NCBI GenBank assembly: GCA_034509755.1
Contig: CM067542.1
Span: forward strand, 15,505,001-15,569,000
Reading direction: 5' to 3'
Source: Anisodus tanguticus
Lineage: Eukaryota; Streptophyta; Magnoliopsida; Solanales; Solanaceae
DNA: 64,000 bases
Below, piece by piece: positions 11,239 to 21,847 of this stretch. The translations under genes were made by a program, and so were the position numbers. The notes under the pieces are model-generated. The model did not search any database. It was not told the origin of the DNA and saw only the letters and a program-made list of their open reading frames with translations. Within the stretch, counting starts at the first letter, position 1. Every line of letters starts with the position of its first letter.

Positions 11239-12288
11239 ATGGCTACTCTCACTCCTCCCACGGGTTCCTCATCCACCCCCGTCGTCACGCAAACCCCCCT
11301 CCCCTCCTCATCTCCTACCTCTTTTCATCCGGCATTTGCCGTAACCAATATCAAAAAATTTATCCATTTGGTTCTTGATCAAGAGGATGGACAATATTCA
11401 TCGTAGGTTGAACTATTTCACATTCATGCATGTGCATACAACGTGCTTGATCATATTGACGACACATACCCCCGCCCTATCGACGTCGACGATACGACGT
11501 GGCGTCGGCATGACGCAATCGTCAAGCAATGGATTTATGGCACCATATCCAAGGATTTGCTTCATACTATTATGAAAACAGGTGCTTCGACGCGCGAGCT
11601 ATGGACAAGGTTGGAGGAAATTTTTCAGGACAACAAACATACACGTGTCGTGTATCTTAAGGAACAATTCAATAACACACGTCTTGAAATCTTTATGAAC
11701 ATGTCCAACTATTGCAAACAATTAAAATTAGTTGCCGATCAATTATCCAATATGGGCACTCCAATTTCGGACACTAATATGGTCTTGCAACTAATTAATG
11801 ATTTATCGAAGGGTGAATACGACACACTCGCGATGATGATACAACATGTCGATCCCCTACCCAGCTTCAACAAGGACCGATCATAATTTCTCTTGGATGA
11901 AACTAGATGTGCCAAACAGGATGAACACAATCAAAAGGCGTTGGTTGTTGACGCACCGGAGTCCACCACTGCACCCACTGGCCACACCGACAACTAACAG
12001 CCGCAGAGCAACCGCGGGGGGTGGCAGACGCGGTGGCAGAGGCGAAGGCCGAGGGAGAAGGCCCAATTCGGTTGGCCAGCCACATTAGTAGGCTCGGCAC
12101 CCACTCAAGTGAGCCGGCCCACTACCTTGACAATTTTCAGGCAGTTGGGCCTCATCCCCTTCCCTTACACAACTGCCCAGGCCCGGTGGCAGCAGCCGAG
12201 CGTGTTGGGTCCTCCTCCTGTCATACGTTTGATGGGTCCCTCTCAACACGCCCACATCATGGAAGCCCAACAACCTACTGCCAATCCG
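11239..12288 (+). pseudogene. Copia B gag (broken)
   Basis: The frame carries MATLTPPTGSSSTPVVTQTP, FHPAFAVTNIKKFIHLVLDQ, YNVLDHIDDTYPRPIDVDD, WIYGTISKDLLHTIMKTGAS and YCKQLKLVADQLSNMGTPIS. In-frame stops are at 11404-11406, where the family has Trp (TGG to TAG), and at 11884-11886. Frames then change through the Gly/Arg-rich tail (about 12005-12090). The early stop looks like a single G-to-A change, typical of decay of methylated repeats. Confidence 0.85.
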
Positions 12289-14040
12289 GATTTCTCACGC
12301 CAACGGAATTGGCCCAGGCTTATAATACCATGAATTTACAGCAGCCCGACGATGCTTGGTACATGGACACGGGCGCCACATCTCACCTCACTCGTAAATT
12401 TGGTAATCTTCCACACCTATTTAATTTACGTAATTCTCAATTTGTTTTGGTCGGAAATGGCAATCGCATTCCAATTCAAGGGTATGGCACCACTTACACA
12501 CCGAAACCTCACCCTTCTTTTTCCCTCCGCAACGTACTATATGCTCCTAATATCATTTAAAATTTAATCTATGTTAGGAAATTTGCTATTGATAATTATG
12601 TATCTCTTGAGTTTGACCCCTTTGGTTTTTCTGTGAAGGACCTACGTACGGGGACACCTCTTACGAGATGCAATAGTGTAGATGACCTCTACCATTTATC
12701 ATCCACCTCCGCTGCTAGTATCAACCCACATACATCCCTTGCTGCGATCTCTCCATCCACGTGGCACAACAGACTTGGACACTCGGGAGCTCCCGTTTTT
12801 AACTTTCTTAAAAGTCACAATTTAATTACATGTAATAAGGGGAAACTTGCCCCAATTTGCTATTCTTGTCCTTTAGGAAAACATGTTAGACTTCCGTTTA
12901 TGTCATCTTTAAGTGCTACTTTTTCTTCCTTTGACATTATTCATGAGGATTTATGGACATCTCCTATCGCTAGCAAACTTGGTCATACATATTATTTGGT
13001 CTTGTTAGATGATTTCTCTCATTTTCTTTGTGTCTATACGCTCAAATTTAAGTATCAAGTTTATTCCACGTTTCTTGAATTTCGCACATATATTAAAACT
13101 CAATTTGAAAATGACATCAAATCATTCCAATGTGACAATAGTCATGAGTTTAATAATTCCCCCTTTCATAAATTTTGTGCAGATAATGGCACGGTGTTTC
13201 GATTCTCGTGCCCCCATACCTCTCCTCAAAATGGTAAAGCCGAAAGAATCCTACATACCATTAACAATATGATTCATACAATGCTCCTTCATGCTTCTCT
13301 TCCACCCACGTTTTGGGTATACATATTAAAATTGGTAGAATACATACTTAATATATTACCTAGCAGTACCCTCCATAATAGAACCCCTACAAAAATTATA
13401 TTCCGTCGAATCCTCATATATGGTCACATACGCACTTTCGGTTTCTATGCTACCTAATCTCGCCTTCACGGCTCCTCACAAGTTAGCACCTAGGACTACT
13501 CCTTGCATTTTCTTGGGTTTCCCTCCAAATCACAAGGGATACTTATGCTTTGATCCGTCCACCAATAGTCATTATCTCTCGTCATGTCACGTTTGAGGAT
13601 AATGTCTTCCCTTATTCCACCATCCGTCAATTTCACATCCCCGACTATGGCTTTCTTGATGATTCAGCTACTTCACCTCTCCTACATAACATAATTCGTG
13701 GAATTCCCAATCCGGCTCCACGCCCACTGCCTCAGGTAGCTTCCCCGCCATTGCTCAACCCGTCGGCCACCCCACTACTCTCTCTAATCCAGGCGCTGCC
13801 CCACCCCAGTCTCCCGCTACCGCAGATCCATTCCACTGGCCCATCCCGAAAAATGCAAACCCACCCAACGTTCCCACCACCAACTCGACACCTCATAACC
13901 CACACTCACCGTCACCGGCCACCATGCCCCACTGCCCAGATTTACCATTCGCCTCACCCCATTCCCCGAGACAACACCCACCACTGCCCCTATCCCCACA
14001 CACCGAATTGAAACCCGTGCCCAGCACGTAATTTTTGAAG
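12289..14040 (+). pseudogene. Copia B protease and integrase (broken)
   Basis: The protease motif WYMDTGATSHLT at about 12358 has the normal D-T-G-A. A stop at 12558 separates it from the pre-integrase region (HNRLGHSG at about 12767) and the integrase core 12860-13457, with LVLLDDFSHFLCVYTLKFK, FQCDNSHEFNN and SPQNGKAERI. The product then shifts frame near 13440 and continues in a Pro-rich linker to about 14011. Confidence 0.85.
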
Positions 14041-14131
14041 CAAAGATCCACTTTAACCTATCCACTCAAGTTATATCCTTATACCCAAAAACCAGAAACT
14101 AGCAAATCTTGACCTTAATTGGAATGCGTCC

Positions 14132-15130
14132 ATGCTTGAGGAATTTGATGCGCTTACTACTCAGCGTACTTGGGATCTTATCCCGAGACTAGAGAGGGTG
14201 AATGTGATTCGATGTATGTGGCTTTTTCGTCACAAGTTTAGAGATAGTGGTGAGCTTGAACGTCATAAGTCCATACTTGTGGCAAATGGCATTGGGCAAC
14301 ATGAGGGTATTGATTGTGGTGAGATCTTCAGTCTAGTGGTTAAACTGGAAACCATTCGCATTTTTCTTAGTATAGCTATGGGCAAGAACTGGCTGATTAA
14401 TCAACTTGATGTGAAAAATATGTTCTTACATGGGGATTTGAAAGAAACTTTTTACATGCATCAACCGCTTGGCTTTGTGCATCCAGAGGCTTCTCAGTAT
14501 GTCTGACGTCTCCGTAAGTCACTATATGGATTGAAACAGGCCCCCAGGGCTTGGTATGAGCGTTTTGCCACTTACATCATGTAGGTTGGGTTCGTGTGCA
14601 GCAAAAGTGACAATTCACTTTTTATTTTTCATCGAGGTAGTGACACTGCATACCTTTTGCTATATGTGGATGATATTTTTCTAACTGCCTCTTCTGATGT
14701 TCTGAAAAATGAGATCATTACCCTACTCAAATTCGAATTTGCTATGACAAACTTGGGGAAGTTGAGTTATTTTCTGGGGATTTCTGTGACCAGATATGCC
14801 GATGTTATGTTCCTGTGTCAGCGTATGTATGCATAATAAATTGTTTACAGGGCTAAAATGGCAAACTACAAGATCATGCCTACTCCAGTCGACTCAAAGT
14901 CAAAATTCAGTGTTGATGATGGGGATCCAGTGCTCGATCCCTCTCTTTATAGGAGTCTCGCTGGTGCTCTTCAGTATCTTACACTCATCAGGCCTGATAT
15001 TACCTATGTTGTTCAGCAGGTGTGTTTATTTATGCACGTCCCCAGGGAGCCTCACTTTACAGCTCTTAAATGTATCATTCGATACATTAAGGGTACTCTT
15101 GACTATGGATTACATCTCTATCCCTTTGCA
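14132..15130 (+). pseudogene. Copia B reverse transcriptase (broken, 3' truncated)
   Basis: Pieces 14132-14506, 14594-14836 and 14858-15226 together cover the RT fingers and palm: FDALTTQRTWDLIPR, INQLDVKNMFLHGDLKETFY, then LLLYVDDIFLTASSDVLKN and LYRSLAGALQYLTLIRPDI. Stops interrupt at 14504, about 14581 and 14834. RNase H is absent. From 14513 onwards it forms one arm of an inverted repeat. Confidence 0.85.
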
Positions 15131-15796
15131 CTGATCATGCTGATATCATATGGGCGTCTGTATACGATATCAGCCTGGATGGTGCAGATGGATAAAGATG
15201 TAATTCATAGTCAAGAGTCCCTCTAACGTATCGAATGATACGTTTAAGAGAGGTAAACTGAGGCTCCATGGGAGCATGCATGAACAAACACAACTGTTGA
15301 ATGGCATAGGCAATATCGGGCCTAATGAAGGTATGATACTGAAGTGCCCAGCAAGACTTTTATAAAGAGAAGGATCGAGCACCGGATCCCCATCATCGGC
15401 ACTGAGTTTCGACTTTAAGTCGACTGGAGTGGGCATGATCTTGCAGTTTGCCATTTTAGCCATGTAAACAATTTATTCGGCATACTTACGCTGACACAAG
15501 AACATTGCATTTTTGGATCTGGTCATTGAAATCTCCAAAAAATAACTCAGCTTACCCAAGTCTGTCATAGCAAATTCGGATTTGAGCAGTGTAATGATCT
15601 CGTGTTTCAGAACATCAGATGAGGCAGTCAGAATAATATCATCCACATGGATCAAAAGGTATGCAGTGTTATTACCTCGATGAAAAATAAAAAGTGAATT
15701 ATCACTTTTGCTGCACACGAACCCGATCTGCATGATGTAAGTGGCAAAGCGCTCATACCAAGCCCTAGCAGTTTGTTTCAAGTCATAGAGTGACTT
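14513..15796. repeat. Inverted repeat of copia RT, arms about 640 bp
   Basis: The sequence 14513-15150 (+) is repeated in reverse complement at about 15160-15796, with roughly 88% identity by eye. The arms meet at a short hairpin: GCTGATATCATAT at 15139-15151 pairs with ATACGATATCAGC at 15162-15174 around a loop of about 10 bases. Both arms share features not seen in the other copies, such as AATAAATTGTTTACA. Confidence 0.85.
15160..15796 (-). pseudogene. Copia RT fragment, inverted copy
   Basis: On the minus strand this encodes SLYDLKQTARAWYERFATYI, MQIGFVCSKSDNSLFIFHRG, then LLIHVDDIILTASSDVLKHE and LGKLSYFLEISMTRSKNAM. The palm motif has HVDD instead of YVDD. It ends exactly where the pararetrovirus sequence begins (after 15796), within codons that continue in other copies, so the viral junction cuts the fragment. 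A stop is at about 15473. Confidence 0.85.
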
Positions 15797-15828
15797 TCCA
15801 TTGTGATATGTCAAATATTCAAGACATG

Positions 15829-16241
15829 AAAAATAGTACTATCAGCGGAGATAATGAAAAATTGAACATGAAAATACCGTGCACTTTGGAGAAATTCCAA
15901 GAGTGGCTCAGTGTAAAAAGAACATTTGGATTATTAACCTTGAAAACATAATAGAGGACATGTTACGAGCAAAGAAAGTATGTATTATTGGCGACTCGAA
16001 AGGAGGAGCAGTGGAAGACATTATTACCTTGTATTTCAATAATGACATTATGACACAAGAAACCATGAGACTAACAGAAATGCATGACAAAATTATAAAC
16101 CTGAAATATAAACATGCAAAAGAAATGATTGACCAATACCAAAAGACAATTGGACAAAATAGAAGGTCTGTAATAAATACTAGACCTGCTACTATTACTA
16201 ATACAATAAAAAAAGAAGGGAATTCTGATCCTTTTGCATAA
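15829..16241 (+). pseudogene. Pararetrovirus last ORF, 3' part (transactivator position)
   Basis: Two overlapping open stretches (ATG at 15829 to a stop at about 15951, then a second frame to a stop at 16241) look like one product broken by a frameshift near 15950. The second stretch contains VCIIGDSKGGAVEDII and a Lys-rich end. I do not recognise a named domain. The position (after RT-RNase H in the circular genome and before the promoter) matches ORF4, the inclusion-body/transactivator gene of related viruses. Its 5' part lies 8.4 kb away at 24330-24686. Confidence 0.5.
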
Positions 16242-16253
16242 GGATGTGAGAAA

Positions 16254-16441
16254 TTACTACTTTGATAGGGATCATGTAGTTTTTCTACTTGAAGCCCAAT
16301 TCACTACTCTGATAGGGAGCCTGTAGTTTTACTACTTGCAGCCCAATTTACTACTCTTATAGGGAGCATGTAGTTTTACTACTTGCAGCCCAATTTACTA
16401 CTCTGATAGGGAGCCTGTAGTTTTACTACTTGCATCCCAAT
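16254..16441 (+). repeat. Four tandem 47-bp repeats in the viral intergenic region
   Basis: Units at 16254-16300, 16301-16347, 16348-16394 and 16395-16441, followed by a partial unit. Each carries GTAGTTTT(T)CTAC or GTAGTTTTACTAC, an inverted repeat that can fold into a small hairpin, and ends CAGCCCAAT or similar. The array lies 13 bases past the stop of the last viral ORF and about 350 bases before the TATA box, where caulimovirid enhancer elements sit. Confidence 0.88.
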
Positions 16442-16793
16442 TTACTACCATGTATTACTACGTACTACCATGTATTACAAACCGTATTATTCAAAAAACA
16501 AAAACAATTATCAAGAGAATGGTAAGGAAGACAATAGCAAGAGAATCTGATGGAGATATCAACTCATGTTAAGAAGATATTATCAAGAAGGACACCTGGA
16601 AAGCAACCGAAGAAAAAGGATAAAAAAAGAAAGAGACAGCCTCGAAAAAAGACTACAACAAAGACAAAAACTTCGAAAAATATCAGGCAATCATAGCAGA
16701 CAAACTGTAGCACTTTAGACTTTTGGAAAAGTGATTACTATTTACTTAATGACTTTTGAAAGTAATTTTGTCATCTTATCTGCCGAGGTTATC

Positions 16794-16800
16794 TATATAA
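16794..16800 (+). promoter_or_regulatory. Pararetrovirus TATA box
   Basis: TATATAA followed by AGAGCATC, in the otherwise non-coding stretch before the primer site. A start of transcription would be expected near 16825, giving a leader of about 460 bases to the primer site. An AATAAA at about 17146 lies downstream, as in caulimovirids, where the poly(A) signal follows the start and is bypassed on the first pass. Confidence 0.55.
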
Positions 16801-17285
16801 AGAGCATCTTTGTTTGAAAACTCTCTATGTCTAGCTAAATTCCCTCCATAGTCTATAATCCAGATCAATTATAATATCATAATACCAGAGATAAAATACT
16901 TTGAAAGATTATAATTAGAACCATATTAGTCTTTAAACCTGCACCTTGATAAGAATTTTAGAAGATAGTCTGTTGAGAACTCCCAGGCACCTAGATTAAT
17001 TATCCCGCAACTTCGGTGGAAGAAGAAGGGAAGCAGGGCCAAGGGTGGGTTGAGATCTCCGATGATCTAATTATGATTTTGATAAGTGTTAAACTCTGTA
17101 ATTATGATGTTCATATTGGTTAAAGGTTATAGACTTTTATTTAAAAATAAATTTTGAGTTGATACTATCTGTTTCCTTACTACATGCTTATTATTTGATA
17201 AACTTAGATAAAACATCATTAATATACCATCTATATTCCTACCATCTTCAGGGTTACTAGATGATGAAAAGTTCCGCACAGAAAT

Positions 17286-17297
17286 TGGTATCAGAGC
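17286..17297 (+). promoter_or_regulatory. tRNA-Met primer-binding site of the pararetrovirus
   Basis: TGGTATCAGAGC is a perfect 12-base complement of the 3' end of plant initiator tRNA-Met. By convention it marks position 1 of a caulimovirid genome. It sits between the promoter and ORF1 with no LTR upstream. Confidence 0.88.
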
Positions 17298-17323
17298 TTG
17301 TAAAAGGAATAGATTTATAAACA

Positions 17324-18034
17324 ATGAAAATACATTCATCGTTTATTAAGGTTAATTTGTTAAATAAAATGTTATGGAAATGTTATGAGATGAAACGTCT
17401 TTTAATAAACTTTAGGAAAGAAAATGAGATTATAATGGGTTTTCAAGATGAGATGTTAGCAACAAAACAAAGAAAGATTATAACATATGAAAAAGAAATA
17501 GAAAAATATTCTGAAAATGAGATAGAAGAAATTAACACACACATAGAAGATGTTGTAGCAACATATAGAAGGATAATAGAGATAAATACAAGAATAAATG
17601 AATAAAACATTATTATATTAGATTTAGAAGCAGATATACGAATGGAAATAGAACACTATGGATAAAAAAAAAAGACTAATGAAACAACAAAATAAGTTAG
17701 AAGAACTTAGAATGATAGCAAATAACCTCTTACATTTAATAGAGATATAAACCAACATATAGTAAATTGCAGAATAAGTATAGATCTAATAAAAGAAAAA
17801 GATCAACGTTTACAAGAAAATTCTAAACAAATATATGAACAGGAAGCAACTATTAAATAATTAAGAAATAGAATAGCATTAAAAGACGAAAAGTTGAGAC
17901 AAAAGGAAGAAGAAAATTTGAAACTGTTGGAAGAAAAATTAAGAGAAATAATCAGAAAAGATAATGAATTAAAAGATATAAATGGTATTATAGAAGAACA
18001 ATATAAGTACATCAACCTATTAAAATATGGATAA
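17324..18034 (+). pseudogene. Pararetrovirus ORF1, coiled-coil protein (broken)
   Basis: It starts 27 bases after the primer site with ATG at 17324 and is open to 17605. After an in-frame stop and frame changes it resumes at about 17803 and ends at 18034. The product is Lys/Glu-rich and strongly predicted coiled coil by eye (KQRKIITYEKEIEKYSENEI; LRQKEEENLKLLEEKLREII). The stop overlaps the next start codon by 8 bases. Function is unknown, but coiled-coil ORF1-type proteins occur in several caulimovirids. Confidence 0.6.
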
Positions 18035-19308
18035 AGGAAAAGAAATAGTAGAAGACTCTAAAGAAACATATTATCAGATGAATACATATGAAGGAGGATC
18101 AACACAAACACTAAGCTTTAAGCCAGAAACATATCAGAAGATACAAGATGAAAAAGAGGAATTATCTATTAAGAAAGTATTTAAAATAAAATGGTTTGAA
18201 AGAAATAAAGAAATAAGATATATAGCACACAAGCATGAAAATATAATGGACACAATGAGTGTAAATGGAAGAACAAAAAATAAACTTGATAACAGATGAA
18301 GTAATAAAAAGAGAGTTAGCAAAACTATCTACTAGAGAAGCTAGAAAATATAGAAACATATACTTTGGAGGAGTATAATTTACTATAAAAGCATACTTTC
18401 AGAAAAACATAGATACACCTATACAAATATACATATTAGATGATAGGATATTAGGAAATTTACAAGATGCTTTAATATCAGTAATAAAAGGAAATTTAAT
18501 ATATCAAAAACTAGAATTTACGGTACAGCCAGACTTTAGTATATCATTAAAAGATGAACACAAAGACTTAGCCTTAACACTATATTACAAACTAGATGGA
18601 ATAACAATGTCACCAGGAAGTAAAGTCATAAGTATTGAAACAAAAATGATATATGCCCTAACCGGAAACCACCATGTAAAGAAACAACATGAAATGAATA
18701 TATTAGTACCAAGAATGTACTAAGAAATATTAGAACAGATAGAACATAAAGAAAACTCCAAAATAACTATACCAGAAGAAATATATATGGATTTTAATAC
18801 CAGAATCCTTACACTATCAAAAATAGTAATACCAAAAATAGAAGGATCTAGATTGAGTATTACAAGAGAACCGATAATGTCACGACAGACTAGTGTTACA
18901 CAACCTAGAATATTAGATTTAATAAATATAAATACAAATAGATTAAAGATTAAGGTAATAATATTTAAAGGCATGATAACTACAGATTGTATAGCTGAAA
19001 TAAATACTGGAACTATTAAAAGTTTTATACATATAAGTAAGATTAATGAATATGATTGTGAATTAATAGACCCACAAACTTATAATTATCCTGAAAATGA
19101 AAGAGAAATAATAATTACTAAAAGTATTAATCTAAGATTCAAAATCCAAGATTTAGAATATAAAATAAATATAGGAGTAATAGAATATGACAGTTTCAAT
19201 GAACTACTTTTAGAAAGTGACTTTTTAACCATGATAAATTATAAGATAAATAATAACGGAATTGAAATAAATGATCAAGGAAAAACAAGATTCGTAAATA
19301 AGGTATGA
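18027..19308 (+). pseudogene. Pararetrovirus movement protein (30K family) with protease-like C-terminal domain (broken)
   Basis: The first 270 codons' worth covers a 30K-type movement protein core: TREARKYRNIYFGGV, IYILDDRILGNLQDALISVI, then a beta-strand stretch FTVQPDFSISLKDEHKDLAL. This family enlarges plasmodesmata and forms tubules. Damage includes a frameshift near 18290, a stop at about 18378 and a stop at about 18719. The open stretch from 18787 to 19308 then encodes a second domain with CIAEINTGTIKSFIHI and later LLLESDFL. This resembles a retropepsin fold (strand, D-T/S-G, strand, late ILG-type motif) in which the catalytic Asp reads Asn. The protease-like reading is inference. Confidence 0.65.
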
Positions 19309-19530
19309 ATATACAAACAGAAATAATAGCGAAAAAATAGAAATTAAAAGTAATAAGGACAGCTTTATCATAAGAGATATTTTTCTCAACTAAAATATTT
19401 AAAATACAAGGCAAAAGAAATAAAATTAGAAGAAAAGATAAAACAATTAGAATCACAATGTGATAAATTTGATAAAATATGGATAGATATGAGAAATGGG
19501 TGGAAAAAGAGAATAAATAATCATGACTAA
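19305..19530 (+). pseudogene. Small pararetrovirus ORF between movement and coat genes (broken)
   Basis: The ATG at 19305 overlaps the movement-protein stop (ATGA). A Lys/Glu-rich helical product runs to a stop at 19528-19530, which overlaps the coat-protein start by 8 bases (19523-19530). A stop at about 19338 and a frame change break it. The later part contains EIKLEEKIKQLESQCDKFDK. I do not recognise the protein. Its place and coiled-coil character recall the small virion-associated proteins of other caulimovirids, without detectable identity. Confidence 0.45.
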
Positions 19531-21847
19531 CCCTAACGAAAAAATTAATGTGTTATGGGAAGAAATAATAGTAAAAGAAAAAATGAAAAATACATTGATA
19601 ATAATGGATGAAATAAAAGAAAATCAAACCCAAACACAACAAGTGATAAGAGAAGAATTGACTAACCTATGGAATGTATATGAAATACCAACGTTTAAGA
19701 TAATATTAGAAAAAATTAATATGTTAATAGAAGAGAAAAACAAAGGTAAACAAGTAGCAGGAGATAATAAACCAAGTACAAGTAAAGAAGATACAATAAT
19801 TAGTACTACCACACAACAACCAGAATTAGTACCAATAGATGCGTGGAGAAGAAGTAAAGAACCTATAATGGCAGACATTAGCAAAATAAAACCAAAATTA
19901 TCCACAGAAGTAGAAAAAACATTGGATAGTCTAGCGATATTAAATAAAAAAAGGACAATTTTATTGGAAAAACAAGAACCTAGTGTACCCAGTGTACTTA
20001 CGTTTTTAAAAAACAATGGGAAAAAGATAATAGAAAAAGAAAGATACAAGTATGAACTTATAAGGACAAAAACATCAAAAAAGATAAAAATTCAAAAGAG
20101 GAAAACATTATTTAAAAGACACAGAAAAAACAACCTATGAATATTTAAACATAAAACTAGATAAACAAGAACAATAAATATGTGAGTTAAAAACAGAGAA
20201 TACAAAATTGAGATCGCATAATAACGAAGAATGGTATGATAAGTATAAAAAATCTAAACACAAATTTAAAGATACGAAGAAAATATTAAAGGAAACAAAA
20301 GTAGAATTGAAACAAACAAAAGAAGAATTAAATGAGGTAAAACAAGAATTAGAAGAATTAAAAGAGGAAATGCAAATCCCTAGAGAACAAATAAGAAAGT
20401 TAAAAGGAAAAAAGAAAGTAAGGAAAAATACTAAAACAAGTGATGAAAGTACAACTAGTAGTAACGAAAAAACTGATAGTGACTCAGAGAAAGATAGCAA
20501 TAATAAATTAACTAACCAAGAGATACAAGTAGTAGAATTTATAGAAGAAGTAGAGAACGAAGAAAATTCAGAAATAGTACAAGAAAACAACCAAATAATA
20601 GAAGCTTTACAAAAAATGAAAAGAGTAAATGCAATCATAGAAGAAGAACCTGAAAGTGATGTAGAAGATGAATTCAATAGACCTATAGAAACAGATGATG
20701 TAATAAATGAAGACGCAAATGATTATCCTGAAGAAGAATTAGTAGACCCTAATTTAGAAATAATAGCAAGAAAACAGACTAGATTACCAAACCACATACC
20801 AGTAGGACAACAAGCCGGATTTAAAGAATTTGTAGGATCAATGGCACAAGGAGTAAACTACAATGGATATTTCCTAGACCTAGATAATGTTTATGATGAA
20901 CAAGAAATAGGAAGAAGGATAACTGGTTAGAATCTTGGAATGTATATAGCACTAATGATCTCCACACAAACAGAAAACTTAAAATACATGTATGAATTGA
21001 CATCTATAACGTTAATTGGAAAAGTAGCATATTGGATAGAATCTATAGCATACCAATTAAGAGGAGTACTTAGCCATGCAACAGATTGGAAATCTATATT
21101 AATAATATTCGATATTATACTAAAAAAAGAATTTTTAGGAGAAAGATGGTTAGTAGCTAGAGAAAACATACTTGCAGAAAGAAAAATTGAAATAGAAATG
21201 AATTTAAATAATATGAAATGTTGTAAGATTAATAAATTACCAGAATATACAATTATTTTTAGTAAGTTCTTTTATGAAGCAAGATTTTTACCACAAGAAA
21301 GTTTAATATATCAACAACTTTATTATGACCACTTGCCAACACCTTATAACACTGAAGTATCAAAAGAATATACCAACTAGAACCAAAAGAAAACACATTA
21401 GGAGAAAGAATAAGAGTACTAAGAGCATACTTAATGCGAAAATGCGAAGAATTTAGAATGCAACAAAAGATTAGAAAATATAAGAAATTAGGATTAAGAG
21501 AAATATGTGGATTCACAGTAAGAAGATTAGTATTTGGATGTGATGATAAAAGAAAAGAAAGGAAATATAATAAAAGTAATAAAAGATATCAAACAATGAA
21601 ATATATGAGAAATAATAATTATAAAAATTATAATAACAAACGCTATTACAAACCTTATAGGAAAAAGAGATTTAAAAGATATAAAAATATCCCTGAAACC
21701 ATGAAGAAATTTAGATACAAGAGAAAATTTCGAAAAATAAAATATGTGAAACTCGTAGAAGCAGAAAAAGTTAAAGAATGTAAATGCTGGAAATGTAATG
21801 AAAAAAGACATTATGCTAATAAATGTCCAAAGCTAAAGAAAAAATGA
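19523..21847 (+). pseudogene. Pararetrovirus coat protein (broken)
   Basis: Segments 19523-20140, 20208-20930, 20940-21380 and 21434-21847 in changing frames make up one long product. In order: a helical N-terminus, a coiled coil with a highly acidic stretch (EEEPESDVEDEFNRPIETDD), a core with NHIPVGQQAGFKEFVGSMAQ and LIGKVAYWIESIAYQLRGVL, a very basic Lys/Arg/Tyr/Asn-rich region (about 21540-21770), and a zinc knuckle CWKCNEKRHYANKC of the CX2CX4HX4C type at about 21785-21826. The acidic end, core, basic arm and zinc knuckle are the classic caulimovirid capsid layout for packaging RNA. The stop overlaps the polymerase start (ATGA, 21844-21847). Confidence 0.8.

Larger units (their letters stand above)
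11083..15150 (+). mobile_element. Truncated copia element B
   Basis: A member of the same family as elements A, C and E. It begins with a primer-site-like TGGTATCAAGATTC at 11083-11096, then gag, protease, integrase and RT, and breaks off in the RT/RNase H linker near 15150. No 3' LTR follows. An inverted RT copy begins instead. The 100-160 bases before the primer site do not resemble the family's LTR by eye, so the true 5' LTR is either highly diverged or replaced. Confidence 0.82.

Noticed and set aside
11240..11410. Host gene for a UBN2-domain protein
   Set aside because: The frame continues into protease, integrase and RT of copia B and carries in-frame stops.
16254..16441. Possible CRISPR-like array
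   Set aside because: The units are contiguous 47-bp tandem repeats without distinct spacers, and the DNA is a plant nuclear viral integrant.
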